From contig JACRBM010000071.1 of the NCBI GenBank assembly GCA_016219275.1, forward strand, positions 1 to 64,000: a DNA stretch of 64,000 nucleotides, in the 5' to 3' direction. The notes under the pieces were generated by a model, which saw only the letters and a list, made by a program, of their open reading frames with translations, was not told the origin of the DNA and ran no database searches. This document shows, piece by piece, positions 25,109 to 34,050 of the stretch; positions within the stretch are counted from its first letter, which is position 1, and each line of letters starts with the position of its first letter. The DNA is from Chloroflexota bacterium (lineage in GTDB: Bacteria > Chloroflexota > Anaerolineae > UBA4142). The translations under genes and the position numbers were made by a program.

Positions 25109-26194
25109 ATGAATCAACGTCTCGCGCGTCTGCGCGAAAAAATCGCGCAGAATCAACTCGACGCGCTGTTGATTACGCGACCTGAAAATCTATACTATCT
25201 GTCCGGTTTTGGCGGCGGCGAATATCTCGACGCGACGATGATCGTGTCCGCCGAGCACGCGTGGATTTCGACCGACTCGCGTTACTACGAGGAAGTGAAA
25301 CTCCACGCGCCCGATTTCAAATTGTTTGAAGCCGGGTACGACCGCAACAAAGCGCTCGGTGAATTTGGCGCGCACACCAAACCGAAAGCCGTCGGGTTTG
25401 AAATGGCGCATCTCACCGTTGCGACGTTCAAGGATTGGAGCAAAGCCGCGCGTAAAGCCGGCTTTAAGCTCAAGCCCGTGGATGGTATCGTCGAAGAATT
25501 GCGTATCGTCAAAGACGCGGACGAACTTGCCAAGATCAAACGCGCGGTGGATTTGACCGACGAGGCATTCGCGCATTTTTGCCGCGAGCTCAAACCGGGC
25601 ATGACCGAAAAGCAAGGCGCGTGGATCATCGAACGCTACATGCGCGAACACGGCGCGGATAAGGTCGCGTTCGAGTTGATCGTTGCCGCGGGATCGAACG
25701 GCGCATTGCCGCACGCGCGCCCAACCGATTACGTGATTCAACGCGGCGAGCCGATTGTCGTAGACATCGGTTGCCGGATTGATCATTATCACTCGGACAT
25801 GACGCGCACGGTCGTGCTCGGCGAGGCGAACGGGCAATTCAAAAAAGTGTACGACACCGTGTTGAAAGCGCAGCTAACCGCCGAAAAGAAAATTCGCGAG
25901 GGCGTCAAAGGCAAACGCGCCGACGCCTTCGCGCGCCACGTCATCGGCAAGACCGAATGGGCGGAAACGTTTGGACACGGTTTGGGACACGGCGTTGGAC
26001 TCGCCGTGCACGAAGGTCCGCGCGCGAGCAAATTGAGCAAAGACGTGTATCGCGAAAATATGACGCTGACTATCGAGCCGGGCATTTACATCGCCGGTTG
26101 GGGCGGCATCCGCATCGAAGATTTGGTCGTCATCAAAGAGGACGGCGTGGAGATTTTGAGCCGCGCGCCCAAAGACCCGGTGATTCGCGTGTGA
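25109..26194 (+). CDS. M24-family Xaa-Pro aminopeptidase/dipeptidase
   Basis: The 361-residue protein has a creatinase N-terminal domain and the pita-bread metallopeptidase domain. The five metal ligands are visible: two Asp in VDIGCRIDHYHSDMTRT, His in FGHGLGHGVGL, Glu in TIEPGIY and Glu in GIRIEDLVV. These enzymes cleave X-Pro bonds at peptide N-termini or in dipeptides, in the cytoplasm. It follows the TPR gene by 26 bases with a GGAG ribosome-binding site and may be cotranscribed. A palindromic repeat follows the stop. Confidence 0.94.
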   Translation: MNQRLARLREKIAQNQLDALLITRPENLYYLSGFGGGEYLDATMIVSAEHAWISTDSRYYEEVKLHAPDFKLFEAGYDRNKALGEFGAHTKPKAVGFEMAHLTVATFKDWSKAARKAGFKLKPVDGIVEELRIVKDADELAKIKRAVDLTDEAFAHFCRELKPGMTEKQGAWIIERYMREHGADKVAFELIVAAGSNGALPHARPTDYVIQRGEPIVVDIGCRIDHYHSDMTRTVVLGEANGQFKKVYDTVLKAQLTAEKKIREGVKGKRADAFARHVIGKTEWAETFGHGLGHGVGLAVHEGPRASKLSKDVYRENMTLTIEPGIYIAGWGGIRIEDLVVIKEDGVEILSRAPKDPVIRV

Positions 26195-26201
26195 TCAATC
26201 G

Positions 26202-26230
26202 GTAGAGACGTTGCAATGCAACGTCTCTAC
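26202..26230. repeat. GTAGAGACGTTGCA palindrome
   Basis: This is a perfect palindrome with arms of 14 bases around a single central A. This motif type is widespread in several bacterial phyla as an intergenic repeat. No T-run follows, so terminator activity is uncertain. Confidence 0.85.
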
Positions 26231-26236
26231 GTGTAT

Positions 26237-26265
26237 TTGACCAAAACACCCTTTCCCCGTATAAT
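26237..26265 (+). promoter_or_regulatory. Promoter of the ribosomal protein L25 gene
   Basis: TTGACC (26237-26242), a 17-bp spacer and TATAAT (26260-26265) form a near-consensus promoter about 36 bases before the ATG. Confidence 0.8.
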
Positions 26266-26300
26266 AGCCCAGCAATTTTTCAGAGAAAGGTCTATTGAAA

Positions 26301-26990
26301 ATGGCTGACGATATTTTGTTGAGCGCGCAAACGCGCGATGTGATTGGCAAGCAGGTGAATGCCATGCGCCGCGCCGGGACGATCCCGGGCATTTTGTACG
26401 GCACCCACCTCGAAAAGCCGATCGTGATCAAACTCGATGAAAAGATGTTGAAACAGGTGGTTGCCACCGCCGGACGCAATCGCCTGATTAAACTGACGAT
26501 TGATAGCGGCGCACCCCGTCTTGTTTTGGCGCGCGAAGTGCAACGCAATTCGCTGACGCAACGCATCATTCACGTGGACTTGCAAGAAGTTTCGCTCACC
26601 GAAAAGATCACGACCGAAGTGCCACTCGTGCTCGTCGGCACCTCGTCTGCCGTCACGCGTGGCGAAGGTCTGTTGATTCACGGGATTGATACGGTGCAGA
26701 TTCGCGTGCTTCCCACCGATCTCATTCCGAATATCGAAGTGGACGTGACCGCGCTCGTGAGTCTGAACCAGAGTCTGTTCGTGCGCGATCTCAAGACCAC
26801 CGACAAGATTCAAATCCTCACCCCCGGCGACGAAATGGTTGCCAAGATCGTCGCGGTGAAGGAAGAAGTGGTCGCGACCGAAGCGCCGGTGGCTGCCGCC
26901 GAAGTCGAAGTGGTTGGCAAGAAGAAGGAAGAAGAAGTCGCCGAAGGCGAAGCTCCGGCTGGCGAAGCCAAAAAGGAAGAAAAGAAATAA
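26301..26990 (+). CDS. rplY: 50S ribosomal protein L25, long Ctc form
   Basis: L25/Ctc binds 5S rRNA in the central protuberance of the large subunit. The 229-residue product has the N-terminal L25 domain (RDVIGKQVNAMRRAGTIPGI, LVLAREVQRNSLTQRIIHVDLQ) and the C-terminal CTC beta domain. A Glu/Lys/Ala-rich tail ends in KKEEKK. The ATG at 26301 was chosen over the TTG two codons earlier. A classical terminator follows. Confidence 0.95.
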   Translation: MADDILLSAQTRDVIGKQVNAMRRAGTIPGILYGTHLEKPIVIKLDEKMLKQVVATAGRNRLIKLTIDSGAPRLVLAREVQRNSLTQRIIHVDLQEVSLTEKITTEVPLVLVGTSSAVTRGEGLLIHGIDTVQIRVLPTDLIPNIEVDVTALVSLNQSLFVRDLKTTDKIQILTPGDEMVAKIVAVKEEVVATEAPVAAAEVEVVGKKKEEEVAEGEAPAGEAKKEEKK

Positions 26991-27009
26991 CCGTTTGGAT
27001 ACGGAGAAA

Positions 27010-27039
27010 GAGTGGGGTGTTCTTTACCCCACTCTTTTT
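27010..27039 (+). terminator. Intrinsic terminator of rplY
   Basis: GAGTGGGGT (27010-27018) pairs with ACCCCACTC (27026-27034) across a 7-base loop and is followed by five T residues. It lies 20 bases after the rplY stop. Confidence 0.92.
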
Positions 27040-27058
27040 GTGTTTATGCGGTTTGTGG

Positions 27059-27064
27059 TATAAT
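27059..27064 (+). promoter_or_regulatory. -10 box of the mreBC promoter
   Basis: A consensus TATAAT is present; the -35 region (TTTTGT near 27036) is weak. It predicts a leader of about 130 bases before the mreB start, containing the palindrome at 27096-27126. Confidence 0.55.
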
Positions 27065-27095
27065 GCCGACCAGTCCGCTCGTCAACAAGTTGCGT

Positions 27096-27126
27096 CGTAG
27101 GGGGCGTTCAATTGAACGCCCCTACG
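27096..27126. repeat. CGTAGGGGCGTTCAA palindrome in the mreB leader
   Basis: CGTAGGGGGCGTTCAA is followed by its near-perfect complement TTGAACGCCCCTACG, with one extra G in the left arm. If the TATAAT at 27059 is used, the hairpin is in the mreB 5' untranslated region. Confidence 0.8.
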
Positions 27127-27199
27127 GACTCTGTAAACTGATTCGGAATTCGCACTAGTTTGACAATGTGACTATTCGACTAAAAATCTGGAGTTCTCG

Positions 27200-28258
27200 T
27201 TGTTTAGCCCCATCAATTGGCTCCTGGGATTATTCTCGCGCGATATTGGGATTGACCTCGGCACGGCGAACACGCTCGTGCTCGTGCGCGGCGTCGGTAT
27301 TGTCATCAACGAACCCTCCGTCGTCGCGATCGAGCGACGCACCAAGCGTGTGCTCGCGATTGGCTCCGAAGCGAAGCAAATGGTCGGACGCACACCCGCC
27401 GACATTGTCGCGATTCGTCCTCTGCGCGATGGCGTCATTTCCGATTTTGACGTCACCGAAAAAATGCTCGAGTACTTTATCGGCAAGGTGCACGATCATT
27501 CTCTACTGCCCTTGCCGCATCGTCCGCGCATCGTCATCGGCATTCCGAGCGGCGTGACCGAAGTAGAAAAACGCGCGGTGCACGACGCGGCGATCAACGC
27601 CGGCGCGCGCGAAGTCTTTCTCGTCGAAGAGCCGATGGCGGCGGCGATTGGCGCGGGCTTGCCGATTACCGAAGCGGTCGGTAGCATGATCGTAGACATC
27701 GGCGGCGGCACGACCGAGATGGCGGTGTTCTCGCTCGGCGGCATCGTCGTCAGTCGTTCGATTCGCGTCGCGGGCGACGAGATGGACGAAGAGATCGTGC
27801 GGTACGCGCGTGAAAAGTACAACATCCTCGTCGGCGACCGTATGGCGGAAGACATCAAGGTGAGCGTCGGCTCCGCGTTCCCCATGCCCGAAGAACGCAC
27901 CGTGGTGTTGCGCGGACGCAATCTCATCACTGGGTTGCCCGAAGGGATCGAAGTATCGTCGGTCGAAATTCGCGAGGCGCTCGCCAATCCGGTCAATCAA
28001 ATCGTGGACGCACTCAAAACGACGATTGACGAAACCCCGCCCGAACTCGTGTCCGACTTGATGCAGTACGGCATCGCGCTCGCCGGCGGCGGCGCGTTGC
28101 TCGGCTGTATCGCCGACCGTTTGTCGCAAGAAACCAAGATGCACTGTTACGTCGCGGAAGATCCGCTCACGTGCGTCGTGCGCGGCGCAGGTCAAATCCT
28201 CGAAGAACTCGACGTTCTCCACAAAGTTGTGATGCCGACCCGTTCCACGCGACGCTAG
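27200..28258 (+). CDS. mreB: Rod shape-determining protein MreB
   Basis: MreB is the bacterial actin that guides elongation-phase cell-wall synthesis. The 352-residue protein has the actin-family ATP-binding motifs: phosphate 1 DIGIDLGTANTLV, phosphate 2 IVDIGGGTTEMAV, and a late adenosine motif IALAGGGALLGCI. The amphipathic N-terminus MFSPINWLLGLFSRD fits membrane attachment. The start is a TTG at 27200 with CTGGAG upstream. It is followed by mreC, so an elongasome operon is present, although mreD is not in its usual place. Confidence 0.97.
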   Translation: MFSPINWLLGLFSRDIGIDLGTANTLVLVRGVGIVINEPSVVAIERRTKRVLAIGSEAKQMVGRTPADIVAIRPLRDGVISDFDVTEKMLEYFIGKVHDHSLLPLPHRPRIVIGIPSGVTEVEKRAVHDAAINAGAREVFLVEEPMAAAIGAGLPITEAVGSMIVDIGGGTTEMAVFSLGGIVVSRSIRVAGDEMDEEIVRYAREKYNILVGDRMAEDIKVSVGSAFPMPEERTVVLRGRNLITGLPEGIEVSSVEIREALANPVNQIVDALKTTIDETPPELVSDLMQYGIALAGGGALLGCIADRLSQETKMHCYVAEDPLTCVVRGAGQILEELDVLHKVVMPTRSTRR

Positions 28259-28352
28259 TGGAATTTATAATTTATAATTTCTGATTTCTGATTTGGAAAA
28301 TATTTCCGCACAGCCGTAAATCCTAAATCATAAATCTGCAATCTGAAATTCC
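28259..28352. repeat. Heptamer repeat between mreB and mreC
   Basis: TTTATAA, TTTATAA, TTTCTGA and TTTCTGA heptamers are followed by inverted-type units (AAATCATAAATC, ATCTGAAATT). It is the longest AT-rich spacer inside an apparent operon in this window. Confidence 0.85.
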
Positions 28353-28355
28353 CCC

Positions 28356-29279
28356 ATGTTTTCCTCGAATCGTAATCGCGCAACCGTGCTCGTCCTCTTC
28401 GTCGTGATTGCCTTTCTCGCCTTGCTACTCTACCAGACGGGGCAACTCGCGCCTGCGCAAGACCTCGCACTTGGATGGATTCAACCATTACTGCGCGGCG
28501 CGCTCGGCATCACCCAGAGCGCGGAGAATGTGACGGGCACACTCGCGGATGTCGCAACGTTGCAAGCCGAAGTCAAACGCTTGCAAGGGTTGGTCAACGC
28601 ATCCGAGATTCAACGCGTCCGCGTGCGCGAACTCGAAAACGAAAATACACAATTGCGCCAACAGTTGCGCTACAAACAAAGCAATCCCGATTTCGATTTG
28701 CTGGGCGCGGCAGTGCTCGAACGCGAGATTGATCTTGCGCGCGTGATCGGGCGCGATCCGTCGAACCTCGCGCGGTTCATCATCATAGACCAGGGCAGCG
28801 CCGAAGGCGTCAAGGTCGGTATGCCGGTCGTCACGCCCGAAGGACTCGTCGGTCGCGTCACCGCGACTGGCGCCCATTGGGCGAAAGCGTTGCTCATCAC
28901 CGATCCCTCAAGTTCGGTGAATGCAGTCGTGCAATCCACCCGCGCGACCGGCATCACGCAAGGCGACGTAAACGGCAACGTCATCATCAAGTACGTGCCG
29001 CAAGGCGAGGCGATCAAACCCGGCGATTTGATCCTGACCTCCGGGATGGGCGGCAATTTCCCCAAGCGTCTTGTGATCGGACAAGTGACCGAAGTGCACA
29101 AACGCGATATTGAATTGTTTCAAGAAGCCGCGATCAAACCGACCGTAGATTTTACGCGCCTCGAATTCGTGTTGATTCTGAAAAAGTTTACCCCGTCTGA
29201 CATCACGCAAGAACCGACCCCGACTCCGACTGCCGCGCCGCGCCCCACACGCACCGTGACGCCAACGCCGAGTCCTTGA
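28356..29279 (+). CDS. mreC: Rod shape-determining protein MreC
   Basis: MreC is a bitopic scaffold of the elongasome that links MreB to the penicillin-binding and glycosyltransferase machinery. The 307-residue product has an N-terminal membrane span (about 10-28) and a coiled coil (about 65-112). Two beta-barrel domains follow, with the typical stretches GMPVVTPEGLVGRVTATG and GDLILTSGMGGNFPKRLVIG. The tail is a Pro/Thr-rich low-complexity run. It follows mreB after a 97-base heptamer-repeat spacer. No mreD follows. Confidence 0.95.
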   Translation: MFSSNRNRATVLVLFVVIAFLALLLYQTGQLAPAQDLALGWIQPLLRGALGITQSAENVTGTLADVATLQAEVKRLQGLVNASEIQRVRVRELENENTQLRQQLRYKQSNPDFDLLGAAVLEREIDLARVIGRDPSNLARFIIIDQGSAEGVKVGMPVVTPEGLVGRVTATGAHWAKALLITDPSSSVNAVVQSTRATGITQGDVNGNVIIKYVPQGEAIKPGDLILTSGMGGNFPKRLVIGQVTEVHKRDIELFQEAAIKPTVDFTRLEFVLILKKFTPSDITQEPTPTPTAAPRPTRTVTPTPSP

Positions 29280-29299
29280 GTTTCCGTTCGATTGTTCGA

Positions 29300-29412
29300 C
29301 AGTCCGGTGGGAGTGCACGCGCCCAAATTCATTTTCGCCGCGCGAGTTCATTCGCGTACCGCGCGCCGAGTGTCGCCGCGTGTGTGCGCCCAAAAGGGAA
29401 ACCATCCTGACG
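29300..29412 (-). pseudogene. Duplicated C-terminal fragment of the epimerase gene
   Basis: Directly after the stop of the epimerase gene, the minus strand encodes FGRTHAATLGARYANELARR followed by K and a TGA. This parallels the true C-terminus WARVNSATLGVKYASELARR. It is the tail of a second, diverged copy of the same gene without the rest, probably left by recombination between paralogues. Confidence 0.75.
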
Positions 29413-29413
29413 A

Positions 29414-30358
29414 CTAGAGATTTTCGTAAGCGGTCTTGCGGTTCTGCCGCCGAGCGAGTTCACTGGCATACTTTACGCCAAGCGTTGCCGAGTTGACTCG
29501 CGCCCAATCGGTGAGCCGTGTCTCACCAGCAGGCGGCGAGTTTGTGCAGAGCAAGCCGTGCATCAAGCCGTCAATCTCTTCGCGCGTGATAAACACATCG
29601 CCTTGCAAACGACTAATCGCGGATCCGACCACGTAGCCGAACCAAGGCGGCACCGAGATGATTAGGCGACGCACACCGATAATCTCACCGATCTGACTCA
29701 CGAGTTCACGATAGGCGAATGTCTCAGGACCAATCGCGTCGATGATGAGATTCTCGCGGTTCGCGCCTTGCGCTACGGCAAGTGCGGCGAGGTCATCCAC
29801 ATAGATCGGTTGCAACTTGTATTGCCCATCACCGAAGACGCCAAAGACCGGCAGGTGTCTGAGGATCCAGGCAACATTATTTATGAGTACATCTTCCCTT
29901 CCAAAGACAACCGTCGGGCGCAGAATCGCGTATGACAGACCCGACTCAATCAATGCACGCTCGAGTTTCGCCTTTCCGCTAAAATACTCCAGCCGCGAGT
30001 CCGCGGATGGATTTGTGATGCTGACATGCACAAAGCGTTGGATGCCGGCTTGCTTTGCCGCCTGAATCAGCTTCAGCGTGTTCTCAACTGCCATCGAGTG
30101 TTTGAAATCTGTCTTGTAGTTAAAACGTACCCAGTATGTGTTGTAAAGTACTGTCGCACCCCGTAGCGACTCAACCAATTTGTCAGGCGCATCAAAGTTG
30201 AAAGGATTCGCTTCGACCATGCCGCCAAACGGATTCGCGCGATGTACCGAATTCGTCAACGTGCGAACGAGGTGTTCTCCCTTTAGCAATCGCGTTGTGA
30301 TATATTTGCCGATATATCCAAACGCGCCAGTAACTATGTGCAATTCTTGAGAAGACAT
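29414..30358 (-). CDS. NAD(P)-binding epimerase/atypical SDR-family protein
   Basis: This 314-residue Rossmann protein has a nucleotide-binding GAFGYIGKYITTRLL near the N-terminus, a VHVSITNP strand, and YFSGKAKLE in the place of the SDR YxxxK pair. The fold and VPPWFGYVVGSAISRL-type C-terminal segment resemble NDUFA9-like or NAD-dependent epimerase/dehydratase family proteins. Substrate unknown. A GAGGAAAT ribosome-binding site precedes the ATG. A fragment of a second copy follows its stop. It converges with mreC. Confidence 0.85.
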   Translation of the reverse strand: MSSQELHIVTGAFGYIGKYITTRLLKGEHLVRTLTNSVHRANPFGGMVEANPFNFDAPDKLVESLRGATVLYNTYWVRFNYKTDFKHSMAVENTLKLIQAAKQAGIQRFVHVSITNPSADSRLEYFSGKAKLERALIESGLSYAILRPTVVFGREDVLINNVAWILRHLPVFGVFGDGQYKLQPIYVDDLAALAVAQGANRENLIIDAIGPETFAYRELVSQIGEIIGVRRLIISVPPWFGYVVGSAISRLQGDVFITREEIDGLMHGLLCTNSPPAGETRLTDWARVNSATLGVKYASELARRQNRKTAYENL

Positions 30359-30553
30359 CTATTTCCTCAATTCGACAGCATCGGATGAAATCCGATTCCT
30401 TCTTTTTATTTTTACTACGTCGCGGATCAACGGAGTGTCCAGCTGTGGGGTATGTGATGGCGCGCGATGTTGACTGTCGCGTGGTATAGTCGTGCGAACT
30501 TGCAACATTTTAGCATAGACCCCACACGACAACAAGCTGAATTTTGCGCCTGG

Positions 30554-30670
30554 GTGTCTGTCAAAATTTTGGAACACTCAACCTTGCGAAGGTTGAACGG
30601 CAATCAAATTTGATTTGTCGTCAATACCTTCGCAAGGTTTTTTCACCACCCAAGAACATGACCCACACCC
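30554..30670 (+). repeat. Dispersed palindromic repeat, copy A (core orientation 1)
   Basis: Arms AACCTTGCGAAGGTT (30580-30594) and TACCTTCGCAAGGTT (30625-30639) enclose a 30-base core. Outer flanks read GTGTCTGTCAAAATTTTGG on the left and CACCCAAGAACATG on the right. The same flanks and arms occur at 60123-60240, but there the core is inverted. Confidence 0.9.
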
Positions 30671-30758
30671 CTTGCGCCTCTTCGCGGCGACTCGCCTTGA
30701 ACACTACCTTGGAAACTGGGAAGTGTAGTGATTGGCTGACACTATCTAGTCCCGCATA

Positions 30759-30795
30759 AAAACGTGCGGCAGGTTTGTAACCTGCTGCACGTTTT
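30759..30795. repeat. 17-bp hairpin
   Basis: AAAACGTGCGGCAGGTT pairs with AACCTGCTGCACGTTTT (one mismatch) across a 3-base loop, with outer CCCGC/GCGGG bases nearby. It could end transcripts in either direction because both sides carry T or A tracts. Confidence 0.7.
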
Positions 30796-30864
30796 GTTAT
30801 CGCGGGTTCGACGGGCGTAATTCACGGCACGTCCTATGTTTGCTTTTTAGAGTAGCAATTGGGG

Positions 30865-32151
30865 TTATTTATTTGTTCCGGCGACTTGGAACGCTCCCAT
30901 AATATCTGCGCCGTGGGTCACGACGCCGATCCGCGCCTGGTCGCCGTGACGCGCGCGGGCTATCGCGAGCGCGGCGCGCAAATCCTGGGTCGCGGTCGCT
31001 CCGATCTTTTGCGCCTCGACATCGGTAATGCCATCGGTGACAAGCATCACCTTCACGCGGTTGCGCGTTTGATCGAATGCCAGGTACGTCGCCGCCGCCA
31101 CGCCGTCTGAAATTTTTCCCTGCTCGACCAATTGGAGTACCTTGTCGCCGGGCGTCGTCCCGAGTTCGATTAGTTGCGGGTGGTCTGGCGCGATTCCTTC
31201 TGGCGCGGGAATCACCAGAATCAACGTGCCGCCATCTTTGACGAACATGCCGCAGTTATTGATTGGCTTGAAACCTTGCCACAAATCTCGATCCGCCGGA
31301 TGCGAACTCGCGACGACGATCTCTGGTTTTTCGTTCACCGCGACGGTGTAAATCGGGCGCGCGATTTCCACACCCGCGCGATGCGCTTTGATGGCATCGC
31401 CGGCGACCACCGCTACAACATCACCATCGCGATTGAGCACCACGTTGACGATGAACTTTAGTCCCGATTTGACCGCGATCTCTTCCATCTCGCGACGCAC
31501 CGGATTGTCCACGTTTCCCAGAATTTCGTAGACACGCGGTCCCGCCATCAAGTGTGTCTTCGCGGTGGTGAGCGGACTCGTCATGCCGGGCTGCACCATC
31601 TTTGCGCCGCCCGCCCAGCCCGCGTACATGTGCGGGATAATGTTGCCGACCGCGATACTGATTTGGCTTTCCAAATAGCGACGACTGATAAAGATCGGGA
31701 CACCCAGCGGCGTCACACCGAGATCGCAAAAATCCGCCGGGTCAGATGAAAGATTCTCGACGCGAATGCGCGCGCAAATGGTCCCGCCATAACGCGCGAT
31801 GCGTTCTGCTTCGTTCATCGCGCGGTGCGTGCCGAGCGCGATCAAGGCAATGATGTCGCGGTCGGGCACACCGGCGGCGTTCAATTCGTCGAGCAGAATT
31901 GGGAGAATCGCTTGTTGCGGCGTCGAACGTGTCCCATCATCAACTAGAATTACGGTCTTGGTACCGTACCGCGCGACAAGTTCCGGCAACGCCGGCGATC
32001 CAATGGGCGAATGAATCGCGGAACGAACGGCGGCTGCCAAATCCAGAACCGCCGCCGCGTTTTCTGGCGCGACGACCCAGGCAAGATTTTCTTCGGGAAC
32101 ACAAAGCGTTTTTGTGTCGTGCCCGTACGGCAGGGTGATTTCTTTGTCCAT
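30865..32151 (-). CDS. LarA-family nickel-pincer racemase/epimerase
   Basis: LarA enzymes interconvert stereoisomers of 2-hydroxy acids with a nickel-pincer nucleotide. The 428-residue product keeps the key residues at nearly the same numbers as Lactiplantibacillus LarA: D72 and R75 in DDGTRSTP, H109 in ALGTHRA, H174 and the cofactor-linked K184 in PHMYAGWAGGAKMVQPG. Lactate need not be the substrate, since family members act on malate, gluconate and others. Genes for cofactor synthesis (larB, larC, larE) are absent from the window. It is the last gene of the leftward catabolic cluster, six bases after the transketolase subunit. Confidence 0.92.
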   Translation of the reverse strand: MDKEITLPYGHDTKTLCVPEENLAWVVAPENAAAVLDLAAAVRSAIHSPIGSPALPELVARYGTKTVILVDDGTRSTPQQAILPILLDELNAAGVPDRDIIALIALGTHRAMNEAERIARYGGTICARIRVENLSSDPADFCDLGVTPLGVPIFISRRYLESQISIAVGNIIPHMYAGWAGGAKMVQPGMTSPLTTAKTHLMAGPRVYEILGNVDNPVRREMEEIAVKSGLKFIVNVVLNRDGDVVAVVAGDAIKAHRAGVEIARPIYTVAVNEKPEIVVASSHPADRDLWQGFKPINNCGMFVKDGGTLILVIPAPEGIAPDHPQLIELGTTPGDKVLQLVEQGKISDGVAAATYLAFDQTRNRVKVMLVTDGITDVEAQKIGATATQDLRAALAIARARHGDQARIGVVTHGADIMGAFQVAGTNK

Positions 32152-32157
32152 ATTTCC

Positions 32158-33126
32158 TCATTTGCATTTGCGCGCAACCGCGCGGTGCGCCGCATTCACA
32201 ATGTCATTCACGCTCAAGCCGTACTTGTCCATCAATTCGGAATAAGGTCCGCTCTCGGCAAACGTATCGGCAACGCCGATGCGTTCCATCGGCACGGGTT
32301 CATTTTCGACGAGGACTTCGGCGACCGCGCCGCCCAGTCCGCCGATGATGCTGTGTTCTTCGACGGTCACGAGTGCGCCGGTTTCTTTCGCACACGCGAT
32401 CACCAGACCGCGATCGAGTGGTTTGATCGTGTGCACTTCGACGACGCGCGCGCTGATGCCTTGTTCCGCAAGACATTTCGCCGCGAGCAACGAACGCGCG
32501 ACCAACACGCCACAAGAGAGGATTGATACATCCGCGCCTTGTCGTAGCACGATGCCCTTGCCGATTTCGGGCGTGTACTCGTCGGTGAAAATTTCCGGCA
32601 CTTCGTTGCGACACAGGCGGAAGAACACCGGACCTTGCCAATCCGCGACGAGCGGCAATAGCTTTTTCACCGCGAGCGGATCCGCCGGGACGACCACAGT
32701 CATGTTCGGCAGCGCGCGCATGATCGCAATGTCGGTGATTGCGTGATGCGTCGGACCATCGAACGAATCGGACAAGCCGCTGTATGCGCCGGCAAGTTTC
32801 ACGTTCGCTTCACCGTAGCAAAGATGCGTGCGGACTTGTTCGAGTGCGCGGGTCGCAAACAAAAACGAAAACGTGTTGGCAATCGGCACGCGCCCGCCGT
32901 TCGCCAAGCCGACCGCCACATCCACCAGCGCCGGTTCCGCGATGCCGACATTGAAGAAACGATCGGGATACACCGCTTCGAACATGCCGCTGTGATCCGA
33001 ATTGGAAACGTCCGCGCTCAACACGACGACGTTGGGATGCGTTTTGCCCAGTTCGATCAACGCTTCGCCGTATGCCTTGCGCATCGAAACTAACGCGCCA
33101 AATGGTTCGCGAATTAGTTCTGCCAT
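32158..33126 (-). CDS. Transketolase, C-terminal subunit
   Basis: The 322-residue protein contains the pyrimidine-binding domain (from RKAYGEALIELGKTHPNVVV, with DVSNSDHSGMF and FRLCRNEVPEIF) and the C-terminal transketolase domain. Together with the adjacent N-terminal subunit it forms one transketolase, which uses thiamine diphosphate to move two-carbon ketol units between sugars. Split transketolases often serve special sugar pathways rather than the housekeeping pentose phosphate route. It overlaps the N-terminal subunit gene by 13 bases. Confidence 0.93.
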   Translation of the reverse strand: MAELIREPFGALVSMRKAYGEALIELGKTHPNVVVLSADVSNSDHSGMFEAVYPDRFFNVGIAEPALVDVAVGLANGGRVPIANTFSFLFATRALEQVRTHLCYGEANVKLAGAYSGLSDSFDGPTHHAITDIAIMRALPNMTVVVPADPLAVKKLLPLVADWQGPVFFRLCRNEVPEIFTDEYTPEIGKGIVLRQGADVSILSCGVLVARSLLAAKCLAEQGISARVVEVHTIKPLDRGLVIACAKETGALVTVEEHSIIGGLGGAVAEVLVENEPVPMERIGVADTFAESGPYSELMDKYGLSVNDIVNAAHRAVARKCK

Positions 33127-33989
33127 CGCGCGACTCCTTCGTTCAACTCGGCGAGCGCGGCTTGAAATTGTTTTTCGTTCGGCGGACTGCCGTGCCAGTA
33201 GGAATCGTTCTCCATGAAACTCACGCCCTTGCCCTTCGTCGTGCGCGCGATGATGACGACCGGCTTGCCGTGAATTTCGTCCGCTTGATCGAGCGCGTCG
33301 AGAACCTGGGTCTGGTTGTGACCGTGAATCTCAATCGTGTGCCAGCCGAACGCGCGCCATTTGTCCACGATGGGTTCGGTAGGCAAGACCTTGGTGGTCG
33401 TCCCAGTTTGTTGAACCCCGTTGTAGTCGAGAATCACTTTCAAATTGTCGAGTTGATATTTCGCCGCGACGAGCGCGCCTTCCCAGATGACGCCGGCGTT
33501 GATTTCGCCGTCACCCAGGATCGCGTAGACGCGTCGTTTCGATTTGTCCATCCGCGCGCAGAGCGCCATGCCTGCCCCAATCGCCACACCATGACCGAGC
33601 GGACCCGCCGGCACTTCGATGCCAGGTGTCTTTTGTCTCTCTGGATGTCCTTGCAAACGGCTGTTGAGCGCGCGAAACGTCATCAGATCTTCGACCGGAA
33701 AAAAGCCGCGATGCGCGAGCGCGGTGTACAGCATCGCGCACGCGTGCCCTTTCGAAAACACCAACCGATCCCGGTCGTCCCAGTTCGGATTGGATGGATT
33801 GATTCGCAAGTGATGAAAGTACAACGCGGTCAGCACTTCGGCGATCGAAAACGCGCCGCCGATGTGTCCAGTCTGACGCGCGTACACCATCTGCAAAACC
33901 TGGATTCGAAATTCATACGCGCGACGCGAGAGATCGGCAATCATTTCCTGGGTATGGTTTGTGCCGTACGGATAGACAGTTATGATCAT
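33114..33989 (-). CDS. Transketolase, N-terminal subunit
   Basis: This 291-residue subunit has the thiamine diphosphate-binding motif GDGEINAGVIWEGALVAA ending in the ILDYNGVQ loop, plus the early GHIGGAFSIAEVLTALYF and FSKGHACAMLY motifs. I chose the ATG at 33989, which follows a GGGAG ribosome-binding site, instead of the TTG four codons upstream. It is the usual partner of the gene at 32158. Confidence 0.93.
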   Translation of the reverse strand: MIITVYPYGTNHTQEMIADLSRRAYEFRIQVLQMVYARQTGHIGGAFSIAEVLTALYFHHLRINPSNPNWDDRDRLVFSKGHACAMLYTALAHRGFFPVEDLMTFRALNSRLQGHPERQKTPGIEVPAGPLGHGVAIGAGMALCARMDKSKRRVYAILGDGEINAGVIWEGALVAAKYQLDNLKVILDYNGVQQTGTTTKVLPTEPIVDKWRAFGWHTIEIHGHNQTQVLDALDQADEIHGKPVVIIARTTKGKGVSFMENDSYWHGSPPNEKQFQAALAELNEGVARWQN

Positions 33990-34050
33990 CGAGACTCCCA
34001 AATCAAATAACCCAAACTTGCCAAAGGTCGCTGTGATACCAACTTGTGCT

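Larger units (their letters stand above)
30359..30864. other. Gene-free interval with repeats
   Basis: This 506-base stretch separates the epimerase gene and the LarA gene. It holds the inverted-core repeat (30554-30670) and a hairpin (30759-30795); elsewhere I see no convincing gene. Both flanking genes run leftward, so it should include the epimerase promoter. Confidence 0.7.

Noticed and set aside
26202-26230. Palindrome after the M24 peptidase gene as an intrinsic terminator
   Set aside because: It is a strong hairpin but lacks a following T-run on the plus strand. It is listed as a repeat instead.
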